A DNA stretch of 43,415 bases. Origin: Candidatus Gastranaerophilales bacterium. GTDB lineage: Bacteria > Cyanobacteriota > Vampirovibrionia > Gastranaerophilales > Gastranaerophilaceae. A program made the translations under genes and the position numbers. The stretch is from positions 1-43,415 of the forward strand of contig CALUTK010000012.1 in assembly GCA_944323675.1 (NCBI GenBank), written 5' to 3'. Below, piece after piece: positions 8,782 to 17,508 of this stretch. The notes under the pieces are model-generated. The model was given only the letters and a program-made list of their open reading frames with translations, had not been told where the DNA came from and did not search any database. The first letter of the stretch is position 1; the number at the start of each line of letters is the position of its first letter.

Positions 8782-11151
8782 TTATACGACCGGACAAAGA
8801 TTTTCAACTTCTTCTATTTCATCTTCAAGCAGACTTTTCTGAAAAAGTTCGCATTCTTCCGCTATATTAAGAATTTCACTGTATTTCGGGTTATGCAGAA
8901 CCTTTGAAACATCGTCAATTCCATGGAAATTCACAACAAAATATGCAGGCGTTTTTTCTTTAATATTAAGGAATCCGCACTCTTCAAAAAGTTCAAGAAT
9001 TTTTTCCACAAGCGAAATGGATTTTCCAAGGTGGCTTGCGCAGCGGCGTAGTTCTACTTTACCGCCATTATTATTATATGCATATTTTAGCATGCCTGCC
9101 ATTGTTTTCAGGAATTCTTTATCATCAAAGTATTTGATATCGTAATTCATCAGGTGAATACTCTGCGGTGAGGTTTCTCTTATTATGTTTTCAAAAGTTT
9201 CTTTATCGGCAGGGTAGTCAAAGAACATTACAGAATTACAAGGAGACGGATTATCGCGGGTAAATACTTTTTCTGAAATATTTGCGAAAGGTTTTAGCAT
9301 ATCAAGGATTTGTCTATTTTCCGCAAAGACCATTATATTTTGTTTTGTATTTTTAATATAGTCGTTAACCTGCTGCAAAATATCAGTTTTTTTACGGTGA
9401 TCATATATTTTAAGTTTATGAGCGGCTTCCGGCTCTTCCTCTTTCAGGTATTCGGAATGAATATCTTCAACAACAAGCTGAACTGTGGTGTTGCCGTTGA
9501 ATTCATTTATCTGCGGGTGGAAAGCAACATCCAGCGGGTCTCCTGCAACAAGCGAAATATCGCCCTGCTGCCAGCGGACGCAGGTTAATTCATTCGCGCC
9601 CTGCTGAACGATTAACCTCAGGTGGTTCTGGTTTTCTCCCATAAGTCTTTTTTGTTTTAATTTAAGGTTTTTTATTGCGAAAACAGGACTCGGGTTAGAC
9701 TGCCCGAATGGTTCCATTTTAGAGATTTCGTCCACTAAATCGACTGTTATATCGTCAGGCGTAAGTTCCAGATCAATTTTCAAGAACGGTTTGAGGTCTT
9801 TACCTGTGGTCATTTCTTTTACAACACGAAGGAGCTGTTCTTTAACCTGTTTGAAAGGATATTTTTCAGGTGAAAAAGAAAGTCCTGCAGCAAGTGAATG
9901 TCCGCCGAAACCGTCTAAGAGCTCACTTATTGAAGAAATTGCTTCATAAAGATGAACCCCTTCAATACTTCTTGCGGAACATTTTATCTGTTTTGTTTCT
10001 TCGGAATATGTCATCAGGAAGGTTGGTTTATAGTATTTTTCAACCAGTTTTGAGGCAACAATTCCGATAATTCCGACGTGCCACTTTGAATTAAAAAGGA
10101 TAATTGCAGGGTTACGGCTGCCCTCTTTTTGCACCATATCGTCGGCTTCCGCAAAAACTTCCTGACAGAGGTTCTGGCGGATTTTGTTAAATTCTTCAAG
10201 GTTCGAAATCGCCATTTCTATTTCCTGCGGATTCTCAGAAATAAGGAGTTTAATAGCTTCTTCAACTGTATCAAGCCTGCCGGAAGCATTAATTCTCGGA
10301 GCAACACCAAATGCAATGGTTTCCGCGCTCAATCCTTTTTCGACATTATATCCTGCGCGTTCAAGGAGTCTTTTCAGCCCGTAATGTTTACCTTTTGAAA
10401 TTAAATCAAGTCCTTTAGTCACAAGGTATCTGTTTTCGTGAACGAGCGGCACAACATCCGCAACTGTTCCCACCGCGACATAAGGAAGAATTGACGGAAT
10501 AAAATCTGTTTTTCCGTAATGCTGCAATAACCCTGTTGCAACCTTAAATGCAACTCCTACACCAGCAAGCGATGTGAGAGATTCTATATCTTTTGCTGAT
10601 AAATTTTCATCCAGCGCATCCGGTGCTTTCGGGTTTATTATTGCGTAAGCATCAGGAAGTTTTTCAGGCGCTTCGTGGTGGTCTGTTATTATAACATCAA
10701 TTTTGAAACTTTTTATAAAATTCACAGCCTCTGCATCAGAAATTCCGCAGTCTACAGAGATTATGACTTTCGGTTTTAAGGCGGTCATAAGTTTTACAAG
10801 AGCTTTTGTGTCAAAGCCGTGGCCTTCTTTTTCGCGGTCAGGGATAAAATAGCTGACATTTGCGCCGAGGTGAGAAAAGGTTCTATACAAAAGCGAAGTG
10901 GAAGTGACGCCGTCTGCATCAAAGTCACCGTAAATAACGATTTTTTCCTGATTATCTATGGCTCGCGAAAGTCTTTCGACAGTTTTTTCCATATCGGTAA
11001 AAACATTCGGTTGATACGGCGTAAATTCCAGCGGGTTAAGAAATTCCCTCATTTCTTCATCCGTCTTTATGCCGCGCGATATCAAAAGCCTTTTTAATAG
11101 AGACTTTTCACCAGATTCATTTTTGTTAAATATCCACTCTCTAACCGTCAT
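8782..11151 (-). CDS. recJ: Single-stranded-DNA-specific exonuclease RecJ, long form
   Basis: 5'-3' ssDNA exonuclease for recombination and repair. At 789 aa it is the long type, like that of Bacillus, with about 200 residues beyond the E. coli length. DHH-phosphoesterase motifs: GDFDADG (75-81), D134 in SVDCGISD, and DHH at 157-159. The DHHA1 domain carries GGHSLAAGLSF, and an OB-type domain follows (CVRWQQGD, VAFHPQINEFNG). The C-terminal extension ends in a helical segment. No ribosome binding site precedes the ATG; an extended -10 (TGCTAAAAT) ends only six bases before it, so the mRNA is probably leaderless. Confidence 0.95.
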   Translation of the reverse strand: MTVREWIFNKNESGEKSLLKRLLISRGIKTDEEMREFLNPLEFTPYQPNVFTDMEKTVERLSRAIDNQEKIVIYGDFDADGVTSTSLLYRTFSHLGANVSYFIPDREKEGHGFDTKALVKLMTALKPKVIISVDCGISDAEAVNFIKSFKIDVIITDHHEAPEKLPDAYAIINPKAPDALDENLSAKDIESLTSLAGVGVAFKVATGLLQHYGKTDFIPSILPYVAVGTVADVVPLVHENRYLVTKGLDLISKGKHYGLKRLLERAGYNVEKGLSAETIAFGVAPRINASGRLDTVEEAIKLLISENPQEIEMAISNLEEFNKIRQNLCQEVFAEADDMVQKEGSRNPAIILFNSKWHVGIIGIVASKLVEKYYKPTFLMTYSEETKQIKCSARSIEGVHLYEAISSISELLDGFGGHSLAAGLSFSPEKYPFKQVKEQLLRVVKEMTTGKDLKPFLKIDLELTPDDITVDLVDEISKMEPFGQSNPSPVFAIKNLKLKQKRLMGENQNHLRLIVQQGANELTCVRWQQGDISLVAGDPLDVAFHPQINEFNGNTTVQLVVEDIHSEYLKEEEPEAAHKLKIYDHRKKTDILQQVNDYIKNTKQNIMVFAENRQILDMLKPFANISEKVFTRDNPSPCNSVMFFDYPADKETFENIIRETSPQSIHLMNYDIKYFDDKEFLKTMAGMLKYAYNNNGGKVELRRCASHLGKSISLVEKILELFEECGFLNIKEKTPAYFVVNFHGIDDVSKVLHNPKYSEILNIAEECELFQKSLLEDEIEEVENLCPVV

Positions 11152-11157
11152 AACTGA

Positions 11158-11185
11158 ATTTTAGCATAAAATGCAAGAGGGGCAA
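11158..11185 (-). promoter_or_regulatory. recJ promoter placing the start site on the ATG
   Basis: On the minus strand: -35 TTGCCC (11180-11185), 16-base spacer, TGC extension, -10 TAAAAT (11158-11163). Six bases separate the -10 from the recJ ATG, so transcription should begin at or next to the A of the start codon. Confidence 0.5.
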
Positions 11186-11321
11186 ATTTGTGATATTTGT
11201 AAATTTTTATTGCGCACATAGCAAAAAGATATGTTTTAGAGGTTTAATAGATAGATAATACATACACGCCTGAAAAGAGCAATACCGGAAGGCGGATAAA
11301 CAAGCGATTTAGGAGAAGGTT

Positions 11322-14318
11322 ATGATTGAAAAAGTAGGGTTGAATCTTAATGGTTCCAGAAATAAGGATTTACAAAATAAACAGCCTAAGGATAACAAAT
11401 TTCAAAACGAACAGCATTTTGATAATCACCTCAACCCTCAGCTATTAAAGAACTATTATGTTCCATCGTTTACGGCAAGAGAAAGCAGTAAACCTATGTC
11501 AATGTCTAAAGAGGAAAGTATTAATTACTTAATGTCAACTCCTGCAAAAAAGATGATGAAAAACCTCCAGCAGTCTGCAATTGAAACAGGTTATAGCCAC
11601 GTAACCGTTCTTCATGTTATGAAAAACGGGATTGAAAGAGCATTAAAATATATTGACGATTTGGATTCCGGTGAAAAAGATTTTGATGTGGATACACAGC
11701 CTCCGCTTGCAATGGTTTTTTATAATGAAACATCCTACAAATCTTTTTCAGATCCGGAAAACAGAAAGAAAATGAAACCAATTCTTTTGCAAGAACTTGA
11801 TAAAGTCAATAAACTTATTGAGGAAAATAAACCGGAGACTCCGCCGCCTTTTGATACAGATAAAATCACGATGTCAGATGATCTGGTAGATTCTGTCTAT
11901 TATACACTGCAGGAATTTAAGGTCACCTCTGATGCAACTCCGCAGGTAACCCCGTATGTTTTATTAAGCGGTGCTTATAATTCTCCTGTTCCAGAAATCT
12001 ATGACATGACAACCGACCTGCTTATGCGCGCCGGCGAAGCCATAATGGTTGATAAAACACCTAACAGCAAACGGATTTCTTTTAGTGAATATGAAAAGAA
12101 GGCCTCTGATGTTCTAAAAAATCTGGCTCTTGGTACAAACATTTTTGTTACCTATGATATGTCAAAAGATGAACCTAAATATTTTATTAATTCTATACAC
12201 AATGCCGCAGAAAATTCCGAATATGGCAAAAATGCCGTAATAACAGAGTTAAACAGCCAAATTAACGAAGATTATATGACTTTTTTGATAAATAAAATCA
12301 AAAAAGATAAAAAACACGAACATATTTTGATATTAAATCCGTTATCTTTGATGTTGAATTCATCAACCCCTGAGCAGGCAGCCCAGGGAACATATGCAAT
12401 GCCTCAGATTTTAATACAAATGTTAATGGAACAGCCGCCTAATGTAAAATATATCTTTTATGAAACGAAAAATAATTATTACGGAGCATTGCTTCAAAGT
12501 GCACAATCTTTGTTCAAAAACTTTGAAGAACTTACAGTTCCTGCACTCAGCACCCAGCAGATGGTAAAATCTTTCCGCGAAAATCCTGACTTGATGAAGG
12601 ATGTTAAAAGACCTTTCACAAAAAATGCAATAGATAAAACAGTTGAAGCCTCAGCACAACTTGACGGCGCATTCCCTGAAAAGACCCAGAACCTTATGAA
12701 AAAAATGGTAAGCTATTATATCAGTAAAAAAGAAATTACCGAAAAAGACGTCGCAAATTATGTAAAAGAAGCAACAAATCTTTTCAAAAAAGGTACTGAT
12801 GACAGTTCCGTCGAGGTTGTTTTTGACACAGAAAAACGTATTAAACAAATGGTGGGAAAAGATTCCACCAAAAAAGAAGCGATGTCGCTTGTGAAACAAA
12901 TTAAATCAAACAAAATGGGGACAAAAGGTGTCCTGATATATTCGCAGGATGGTTCGGCCGGCAGCGGCAGAAGGTTTACAGCACAAGCTATTGCCGGAGA
13001 AGCTAAAGTTCCTTATATAGAAATTAATACGATGGACTTCGGTACAAAAGAGGTCGGAATATTCGGCGGTGCAGGGTTGTCGCCGGAGGCTTCAATGAAA
13101 AAACTCTTCTCTGTCGTAACTACGCAGGCAGAAGCAAATTCCAACAAATCCGCTGTTTTATTTATTGAAAACTTTGAATACTTCTCAATCGGCGAACTCA
13201 TCTCCCAGTACCACCAGAAAGCAATGGCGCAGCTTTTGAGAGAAATGGATAAAGCAGAAAAAGAAGGCTTGAATATTCTTGTAGTCGGCTCTGTCTCAAG
13301 CCCGCAATTCATCGGCGAGGCCGCTATGAAATCGTTTAAATTTGTAGACAGTATAGAGGTCTCCTCGCCTGCTTTCAATGAAAAAGAACGCGCCGATATT
13401 CTTGCGGATACAGTTAAAAAATCTAAAATGAAGCTTGCCGGCACTCCTGCTGAACAGAAAGCGATAATTGATTCGGTTGCCCATTATACAATGGGATTCC
13501 CGAATATCTATCTGAAAAATGTAGTTAAAAAAGCGCGTTCCGTTGCGCTTGAACGCGGTCACAAAGCCGTTACAAAAGGCGATTTCACAGAAGCATACCT
13601 CCAGATTACAACAGGCAGACCTTCCACAAACAAAATCAACGAACACGAAAAACAGATTGTAACCTCCCACGAATGCGGGCACGCAACGAATTTGGAAGTT
13701 ATGAACAATCTTATGCGCGCCTATGGAAAACCATGGCAGCTTCCGGGAAAAGTTGACTTTGTAACGCTTGATCCGCGCGGCTGGTTCGGCGGTGCTGTCT
13801 ATCACGGAGATGATAAAAACGAAGAACGTTCATTTGAAAAAGTCTTCTCTGATATAGTGTGCGCGTATGGCGGACATTCTGCAGAGAAACTTTTCTACGA
13901 TATGGATGGTTCTTATGGAATTTCAGCGGATTTAGAAAGTGCTACCCGTCGTGCGGAAGTTATGGTAAAAACTATGGGGCAGGGTGCAAGAACAGGTAAA
14001 ATGTCGCTTGACGGCAACAATAATATTTCACCGACGCTCAGAAGCTTAACCGAAAATGATATGCAGGTAATTTTACGTAATGCACTCACAATATCCGATT
14101 TGATAACCGATGCCTATGCTGACTTTAACAGAGAATTTACAAATAAATACTCACATCTTGTCGGAACTGGCGACTGTCTCATTGACGGCGATGTTTTCAG
14201 AAAAGAACTGAATGACTGGAAAGCCCGCCAGACTCCTCAAAAACAGGAAGAGTTAAAAAATTGTGATGAACTTATCCTTGATACCATTAAAAAGACAAAA
14301 AAAGGACTGCTGGACTAA
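11322..14318 (+). CDS. FtsH-like M41 metalloprotease with degenerate AAA module
   Basis: 998-aa protein whose C-terminal half follows FtsH: an AAA-like module (about 500-740) joined to an M41 peptidase domain. The protease site looks intact: HECGH at 783-787 (FtsH has HEAGH), and D870 in GISADLESATRRAEVMV matches the third zinc ligand. The ATPase site is broken. The P-loop position reads DGSAGSGRR (543-551) with Arg for Lys, Walker B reads LFIENF (613-618) instead of hhhhDE, and the RPGRFD arginine-finger segment is replaced by KSFKFVDSIEV. About 500 N-terminal residues show no family I know, and the FtsH transmembrane pair is absent, so it is probably soluble. A strong site (AGGAGAAGG) precedes the ATG. 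Monocistronic by context. Confidence 0.85.
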   Translation: MIEKVGLNLNGSRNKDLQNKQPKDNKFQNEQHFDNHLNPQLLKNYYVPSFTARESSKPMSMSKEESINYLMSTPAKKMMKNLQQSAIETGYSHVTVLHVMKNGIERALKYIDDLDSGEKDFDVDTQPPLAMVFYNETSYKSFSDPENRKKMKPILLQELDKVNKLIEENKPETPPPFDTDKITMSDDLVDSVYYTLQEFKVTSDATPQVTPYVLLSGAYNSPVPEIYDMTTDLLMRAGEAIMVDKTPNSKRISFSEYEKKASDVLKNLALGTNIFVTYDMSKDEPKYFINSIHNAAENSEYGKNAVITELNSQINEDYMTFLINKIKKDKKHEHILILNPLSLMLNSSTPEQAAQGTYAMPQILIQMLMEQPPNVKYIFYETKNNYYGALLQSAQSLFKNFEELTVPALSTQQMVKSFRENPDLMKDVKRPFTKNAIDKTVEASAQLDGAFPEKTQNLMKKMVSYYISKKEITEKDVANYVKEATNLFKKGTDDSSVEVVFDTEKRIKQMVGKDSTKKEAMSLVKQIKSNKMGTKGVLIYSQDGSAGSGRRFTAQAIAGEAKVPYIEINTMDFGTKEVGIFGGAGLSPEASMKKLFSVVTTQAEANSNKSAVLFIENFEYFSIGELISQYHQKAMAQLLREMDKAEKEGLNILVVGSVSSPQFIGEAAMKSFKFVDSIEVSSPAFNEKERADILADTVKKSKMKLAGTPAEQKAIIDSVAHYTMGFPNIYLKNVVKKARSVALERGHKAVTKGDFTEAYLQITTGRPSTNKINEHEKQIVTSHECGHATNLEVMNNLMRAYGKPWQLPGKVDFVTLDPRGWFGGAVYHGDDKNEERSFEKVFSDIVCAYGGHSAEKLFYDMDGSYGISADLESATRRAEVMVKTMGQGARTGKMSLDGNNNISPTLRSLTENDMQVILRNALTISDLITDAYADFNREFTNKYSHLVGTGDCLIDGDVFRKELNDWKARQTPQKQEELKNCDELILDTIKKTKKGLLD

Positions 14319-14334
14319 AAGCCCACATAATAAG

Positions 14335-14350
14335 GAATTAAATTTAATTC
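14335..14350. repeat. 16-bp perfect palindrome
   Basis: GAATTAAATTTAATTC, just after the stop of the FtsH-like gene. It is all A+T apart from the ends, with no T-tract, so it is not a good terminator. It could be a binding site or chance in AT-rich DNA. Confidence 0.3.
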
Positions 14351-14420
14351 GACAAATCAGGAAAGGCGCGAAAGATACTATAATATAAATCCTCATACTA
14401 ACTGTCAATTTGCGTCTAAC

Positions 14421-15404
14421 TTATACTGTTAAATCCAGATTTTGTTTGTCTAATAATTTTTTACTATTTCTATAAAAAATTCTACTGATAAGTTTATTTG
14501 CATCTTTGCCAAAATTTTTCTTTATTGCAGTTTTAATATTTATAATATTTGCTTCATATGCACCTTGCTGTTTTAACGCCTTTTCTCCAAAAACACCAAG
14601 CGGCGCATCAGTTCCGAACAAAAGACGTTCGGTCATATCACCTTTAGGGGAATGCAAAAGTTTATCAATTACATCAATTATATGCGGTTTTTCAGGATTA
14701 TTCCAGTCTACCCATGAAATATCTGCATACATTTTTGCATCATTCTTATTTATAGACTTAAGAAGAGTGCTAATTCCGACTTCGTGCGCTTTATCTCCAC
14801 CGAGTCCCATATGAGCGAGGATTACCGGAACCTTAGGGAATTTTGCGGCTGTTTCATATATAAACTCAGGATCTGAAACCCCGTTTCTAAGAATATTTCC
14901 TGTTTCATCAGATAAAACTTCACTATGGAAAAGACAAGGTTTATTATATTTTTCAGCGAGTTCCATATACGGCAGATATTTTCGGTCGTTAGCCGCTAAA
15001 TCCAGACAGGTTGGATGAAACTTTAAACCTTTAATGAGGAGTGGATATTTTTTTAATAAAACTTCAATGTTTTCAGCAGAACCGTATCCGGGTTGACACA
15101 CAACAAACGGGATAAAAATTTTATTCTTTTGGGCAGATTTTAGAAGTAATAAATTTCCGCAAATTTCATCCTTAAGCGGCTTACAATTTTCGTCGTTCTT
15201 TATACAATCCAGATTGGAAATAATTACCCTATCTACATAATCATTTCCGTTATTAAATTTTTTACTAAAAAACTGCACAACATCCCTACAGGAAAATCTG
15301 TCAAAATTCCACTGTCCGCAGTGAACATGTGCATCAATAATTTTGCCCGTAAAATCAATATTCCGGCGGCATTTGTTCTCTTGTATTGAGCTTAGCGGCA
15401 TCAT
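14421..15404 (-). CDS. Amidohydrolase-family (TIM-barrel) metal-dependent hydrolase
   Basis: A 327-aa hydrolase of the amidohydrolase-2 group, related to decarboxylases and lactonases. Metal-site motifs in order: IDAHVHCGQW (H26, H28), GLKFHPTCLDL, CLFHSEVL, VILAHMGLGG, and LLFGTDAPLG with the late Asp. The substrate is not predictable. I start at 15404 (ATGATGCCG) because GGAG lies seven bases upstream. The frame stays open 90 codons further, but that part runs across the dapF promoter and into dapF, is Phe/Cys/Asn-rich and looks non-coding. Transcribed divergently from dapF. Confidence 0.87.
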   Translation of the reverse strand: MMPLSSIQENKCRRNIDFTGKIIDAHVHCGQWNFDRFSCRDVVQFFSKKFNNGNDYVDRVIISNLDCIKNDENCKPLKDEICGNLLLLKSAQKNKIFIPFVVCQPGYGSAENIEVLLKKYPLLIKGLKFHPTCLDLAANDRKYLPYMELAEKYNKPCLFHSEVLSDETGNILRNGVSDPEFIYETAAKFPKVPVILAHMGLGGDKAHEVGISTLLKSINKNDAKMYADISWVDWNNPEKPHIIDVIDKLLHSPKGDMTERLLFGTDAPLGVFGEKALKQQGAYEANIINIKTAIKKNFGKDANKLISRIFYRNSKKLLDKQNLDLTV

Positions 15405-15548
15405 ACAGATTCTCCTTTTTACATTGTAAAAATTGTAAATATTTTTTTTGCTATTTAAACTATATATATCAGGTTGAGCATACCTGCCGAACATGAAATT
15501 CATAGGATTTCGTGATACAATGAATACTGAAAGAGGCAAGAGGTTAAT

Positions 15549-16382
15549 ATGACAACTATTAATATAACAAAAATGCAGGGCTGCGGAAACGATTTCGTAA
15601 TTCTCAATTATGAAGAATACGAAAAAACAAATCTTCCGATGGAAGAACTGGCAAAAAAGCTTTGTGACAGGCACTTTGGAATAGGCGCAGACGGGATGAT
15701 TATACCATACACAAAAGCTAAAGATACTGATATCGGCTGGTTTTTCTACAATTCTGACGGTTCTGTTGCCCAGATGTGCGGCAACGGTATGAGATGTTTT
15801 GCCAAATATGTTTATGACAATGGGCTTGTGGATAAGAAAGAATTTTCTGTAATGACAGGAGCCGGAATAATTCGGCCTCAGCTTCTTGACGACGGAAATG
15901 TAAAAGTTAATATGGGAACCCCTATTCTGGAAGATTCAAAAATTCCGTTTAAGGGTGAAAGAAAAATAACAGCATTAGACAGGAAATTTGACATTACACC
16001 TGTTTCAATGGGTAATCCTCACTGCGTAATAATAGGGGAAGATGACCCTATGGAAATGGCTTTGAAATACGGACCTGTTATTGAAAAACATGAATATTTC
16101 CCTGAAAAGACAAATACTGAATTTGTAAGAATTTTAGCGCGGGACGAAATTGATATGCGCGTATATGAGCGCGGCTGCGGAATTACTCTTGCCTGCGGAA
16201 CAGGTGCCTGTGCCTCGGTTGTGGCATGTGTTTTAAATAACTTAACAGAACAAAAAGTAAAAGTTAATCTTCTTGGCGGGTCTGTATTCGTGGAGTGGCA
16301 AGGGAATGCGGCAGATACTGCAAAAAATATTTTCTTAATCGGCCCTGCAAACTACACATTCACAGCAGAATACATGTTGTAA
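15549..16382 (+). CDS. dapF: Diaminopimelate epimerase DapF
   Basis: Cofactor-free racemase converting LL- to meso-diaminopimelate for lysine and peptidoglycan synthesis. 277 aa, normal. The two catalytic cysteines are present: C77 in QMCGNGMRC and C216 in TLACGTGAC. The substrate-binding start MQGCGNDFVILN and GNPHCV are also typical. An AGAGGTT-type site lies before the ATG. Its stop codon overlaps the predicted rpsF promoter. The gene implies meso-DAP peptidoglycan. Confidence 0.97.
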   Translation: MTTINITKMQGCGNDFVILNYEEYEKTNLPMEELAKKLCDRHFGIGADGMIIPYTKAKDTDIGWFFYNSDGSVAQMCGNGMRCFAKYVYDNGLVDKKEFSVMTGAGIIRPQLLDDGNVKVNMGTPILEDSKIPFKGERKITALDRKFDITPVSMGNPHCVIIGEDDPMEMALKYGPVIEKHEYFPEKTNTEFVRILARDEIDMRVYERGCGITLACGTGACASVVACVLNNLTEQKVKVNLLGGSVFVEWQGNAADTAKNIFLIGPANYTFTAEYML

Positions 16383-16406
16383 AAATTTAATAGTTCATGG
16401 TATTAT
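16377..16406 (+). promoter_or_regulatory. Promoter of the rpsF-ssb-rpsR operon
   Basis: -35 TTGTAA (16377-16382, overlapping the dapF stop), 18-base spacer, -10 TATTAT (16401-16406). A start near 16413 would give a leader of about 70 bases that contains the hairpin described next. Confidence 0.45.
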
Positions 16407-16429
16407 CAGAACATACACTAGATTAAATT

Positions 16430-16460
16430 GGCTGATAGTGCCAAAAATTTGGCATCGGCT
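16430..16460 (+). promoter_or_regulatory. Possible S6:S18-binding leader hairpin upstream of rpsF
   Basis: The leader folds as GCTGA/TCGGC (16431-16435 with 16455-16459), a one-sided three-base bulge TAG, then TGCC/GGCA (16439-16442 with 16451-16454) closing an eight-base loop. rpsF operons of many bacteria are autoregulated by the S6:S18 complex binding such a bulged hairpin. Position and shape fit; the match to the published consensus was judged from memory. Confidence 0.45.
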
Positions 16461-16482
16461 GAGTAGAAAAGGAGAAATTTTA

Positions 16483-16764
16483 ATGAAAACTTATGAACTT
16501 TTAACTGTGTTTAAGCCGAACTTAGATGCAGAAGAAGTAGATAAATTAATCGCGAAAATGAACGAAACAGTCGTTGGTTTTGGCGGAAAAGTTGCATCTA
16601 CTGACAAAATCGGAAGAAAAAAATTAGCTTATGACATCCAGAATTTCAGAGACGGATATTTAGTATCTTCAAACCTTGAACTTCCTGCTGATAAAGTTGC
16701 TGAATTCAAAAGACAATTGAGATTAAGCGACAACATTATCAGAACAATGTTCATGGCAGCATAA
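16483..16764 (+). CDS. rpsF: 30S ribosomal protein S6
   Basis: Ribosomal protein of the 30S platform that binds 16S rRNA together with S18. 93 aa, typical. It begins MKTYELLTVFKPNLDAEEVD and has the conserved KIGRKKLAYDI segment. The ATG at 16483 is preceded by AAGGAG at good spacing; a GTG 45 bases upstream is in frame but falls in the leader hairpin and is rejected. First gene of rpsF-ssb-rpsR. Confidence 0.96.
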   Translation: MKTYELLTVFKPNLDAEEVDKLIAKMNETVVGFGGKVASTDKIGRKKLAYDIQNFRDGYLVSSNLELPADKVAEFKRQLRLSDNIIRTMFMAA

Positions 16765-16824
16765 GGCACTTCTTCCTGACATGAAAATGCATGGAATGAC
16801 AGGAAATCAAGAAAGGGAATTTAA

Positions 16825-17241
16825 ATGTCATTAGCAAAAGCAGTAGTCACAGGTACAATATACAGAGCACCGGAAAAACGTTTTACCCAGAATAACGTAG
16901 CGGTGACAGGATTTATATTGAACATTGCTGATAGAGACGAAATGCTTATCAGAGTTATTTCAAAAAGAACATCTCTTGATGAAATTGTCTCTACACTTGA
17001 CAAAGGCGACAACGTGCTGGTGGAAGGCCGACTTCAAACAGCATCAGTCAAAATGGATGACGGAAGTGAAAAAAGAATTTACGAAATTGACGCCAATGCA
17101 ATAGAAAGAATGGGCGAAGGTTCTGTAGGTTCCGGCATCACATCATCTTCATCCGGTAAATTCGGTACGGAAGAAATTGTCAAATTTGAATCAGACGATT
17201 TTTCAAACGAATTAATCGGAGAGGACGAAATCCCGTTTTAG
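16825..17241 (+). CDS. ssb: Single-stranded DNA-binding protein
   Basis: Coats ssDNA in replication and repair. The OB fold covers about 1-100 (AVVTGTIYRAPEKRFTQNNV, GDNVLVEGRLQT), a short Ser/Gly linker follows, and the acidic protein-binding tip ends EDEIPF, the classic SSB tail that docks partners such as RecJ and primase-related factors. 138 aa, slightly short. AAGAAAGGG precedes the ATG by about ten bases. Its place between rpsF and rpsR is standard, but the gap to rpsR is unusually long. Confidence 0.95.
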   Translation: MSLAKAVVTGTIYRAPEKRFTQNNVAVTGFILNIADRDEMLIRVISKRTSLDEIVSTLDKGDNVLVEGRLQTASVKMDDGSEKRIYEIDANAIERMGEGSVGSGITSSSSGKFGTEEIVKFESDDFSNELIGEDEIPF

Positions 17242-17480
17242 CGGATTTGTGAACGGACGAAACAAAGAGAGTCCTGACAGCGAGGAAATTGAGCGAAGTT
17301 GAACCGTAGGTTCAAAAGCAAAACTTTCCGAGCATGGAGCAAATCCAAGACAGCGCGAGCGAGCTGAGGGCGCAGCTCGAAACGGCACGCAGAAGTGTGG
17401 GGTGTTGGAGAGCGGAGACCCGTTAATCGCGAACAAATGAATTACACACAAGTAGAAAACAAGGTCGAGCCGGAAAATCC
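17242..17480. other. GC-rich hairpin island between ssb and rpsR
   Basis: About 240 bases of notably G+C-rich, purine-rich DNA inside a ribosomal operon. Hairpins seen: TTGAACC/GGTTCAA (17299-17305 with 17309-17315), CGAGCTG/CAGCTCG (17360-17366 with 17373-17379) and GCCGGA/TCCGGC (17469-17474 with 17478-17483). A minus-strand open frame here has no ribosome binding site and no recognisable family. It may be a mobile palindromic element or a structured RNA segment of the operon mRNA. Confidence 0.5.
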
Positions 17481-17508
17481 GGCACAATAGAAAGGTAACA
17501 AAAGAAAA

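Noticed and set aside
12651-12899. Antisense open frames inside long genes (this one and similar ones in recJ, murA and the giant gene)
   Set aside because: They mirror codon bias of the real gene, lack ribosome binding sites and resemble no family.
15405-15674. N-terminal extension of the amidohydrolase by 90 codons
   Set aside because: The added part runs through the dapF promoter and into dapF, has Phe/Cys/Asn-rich composition, and the ATG at 15404 has its own GGAG.
17212-17487. Minus-strand 91-codon open frame across the ssb-rpsR gap
   Set aside because: No ribosome binding site, overlaps the ssb end, and the protein has no family resemblance; it is open because the island is GC-rich.
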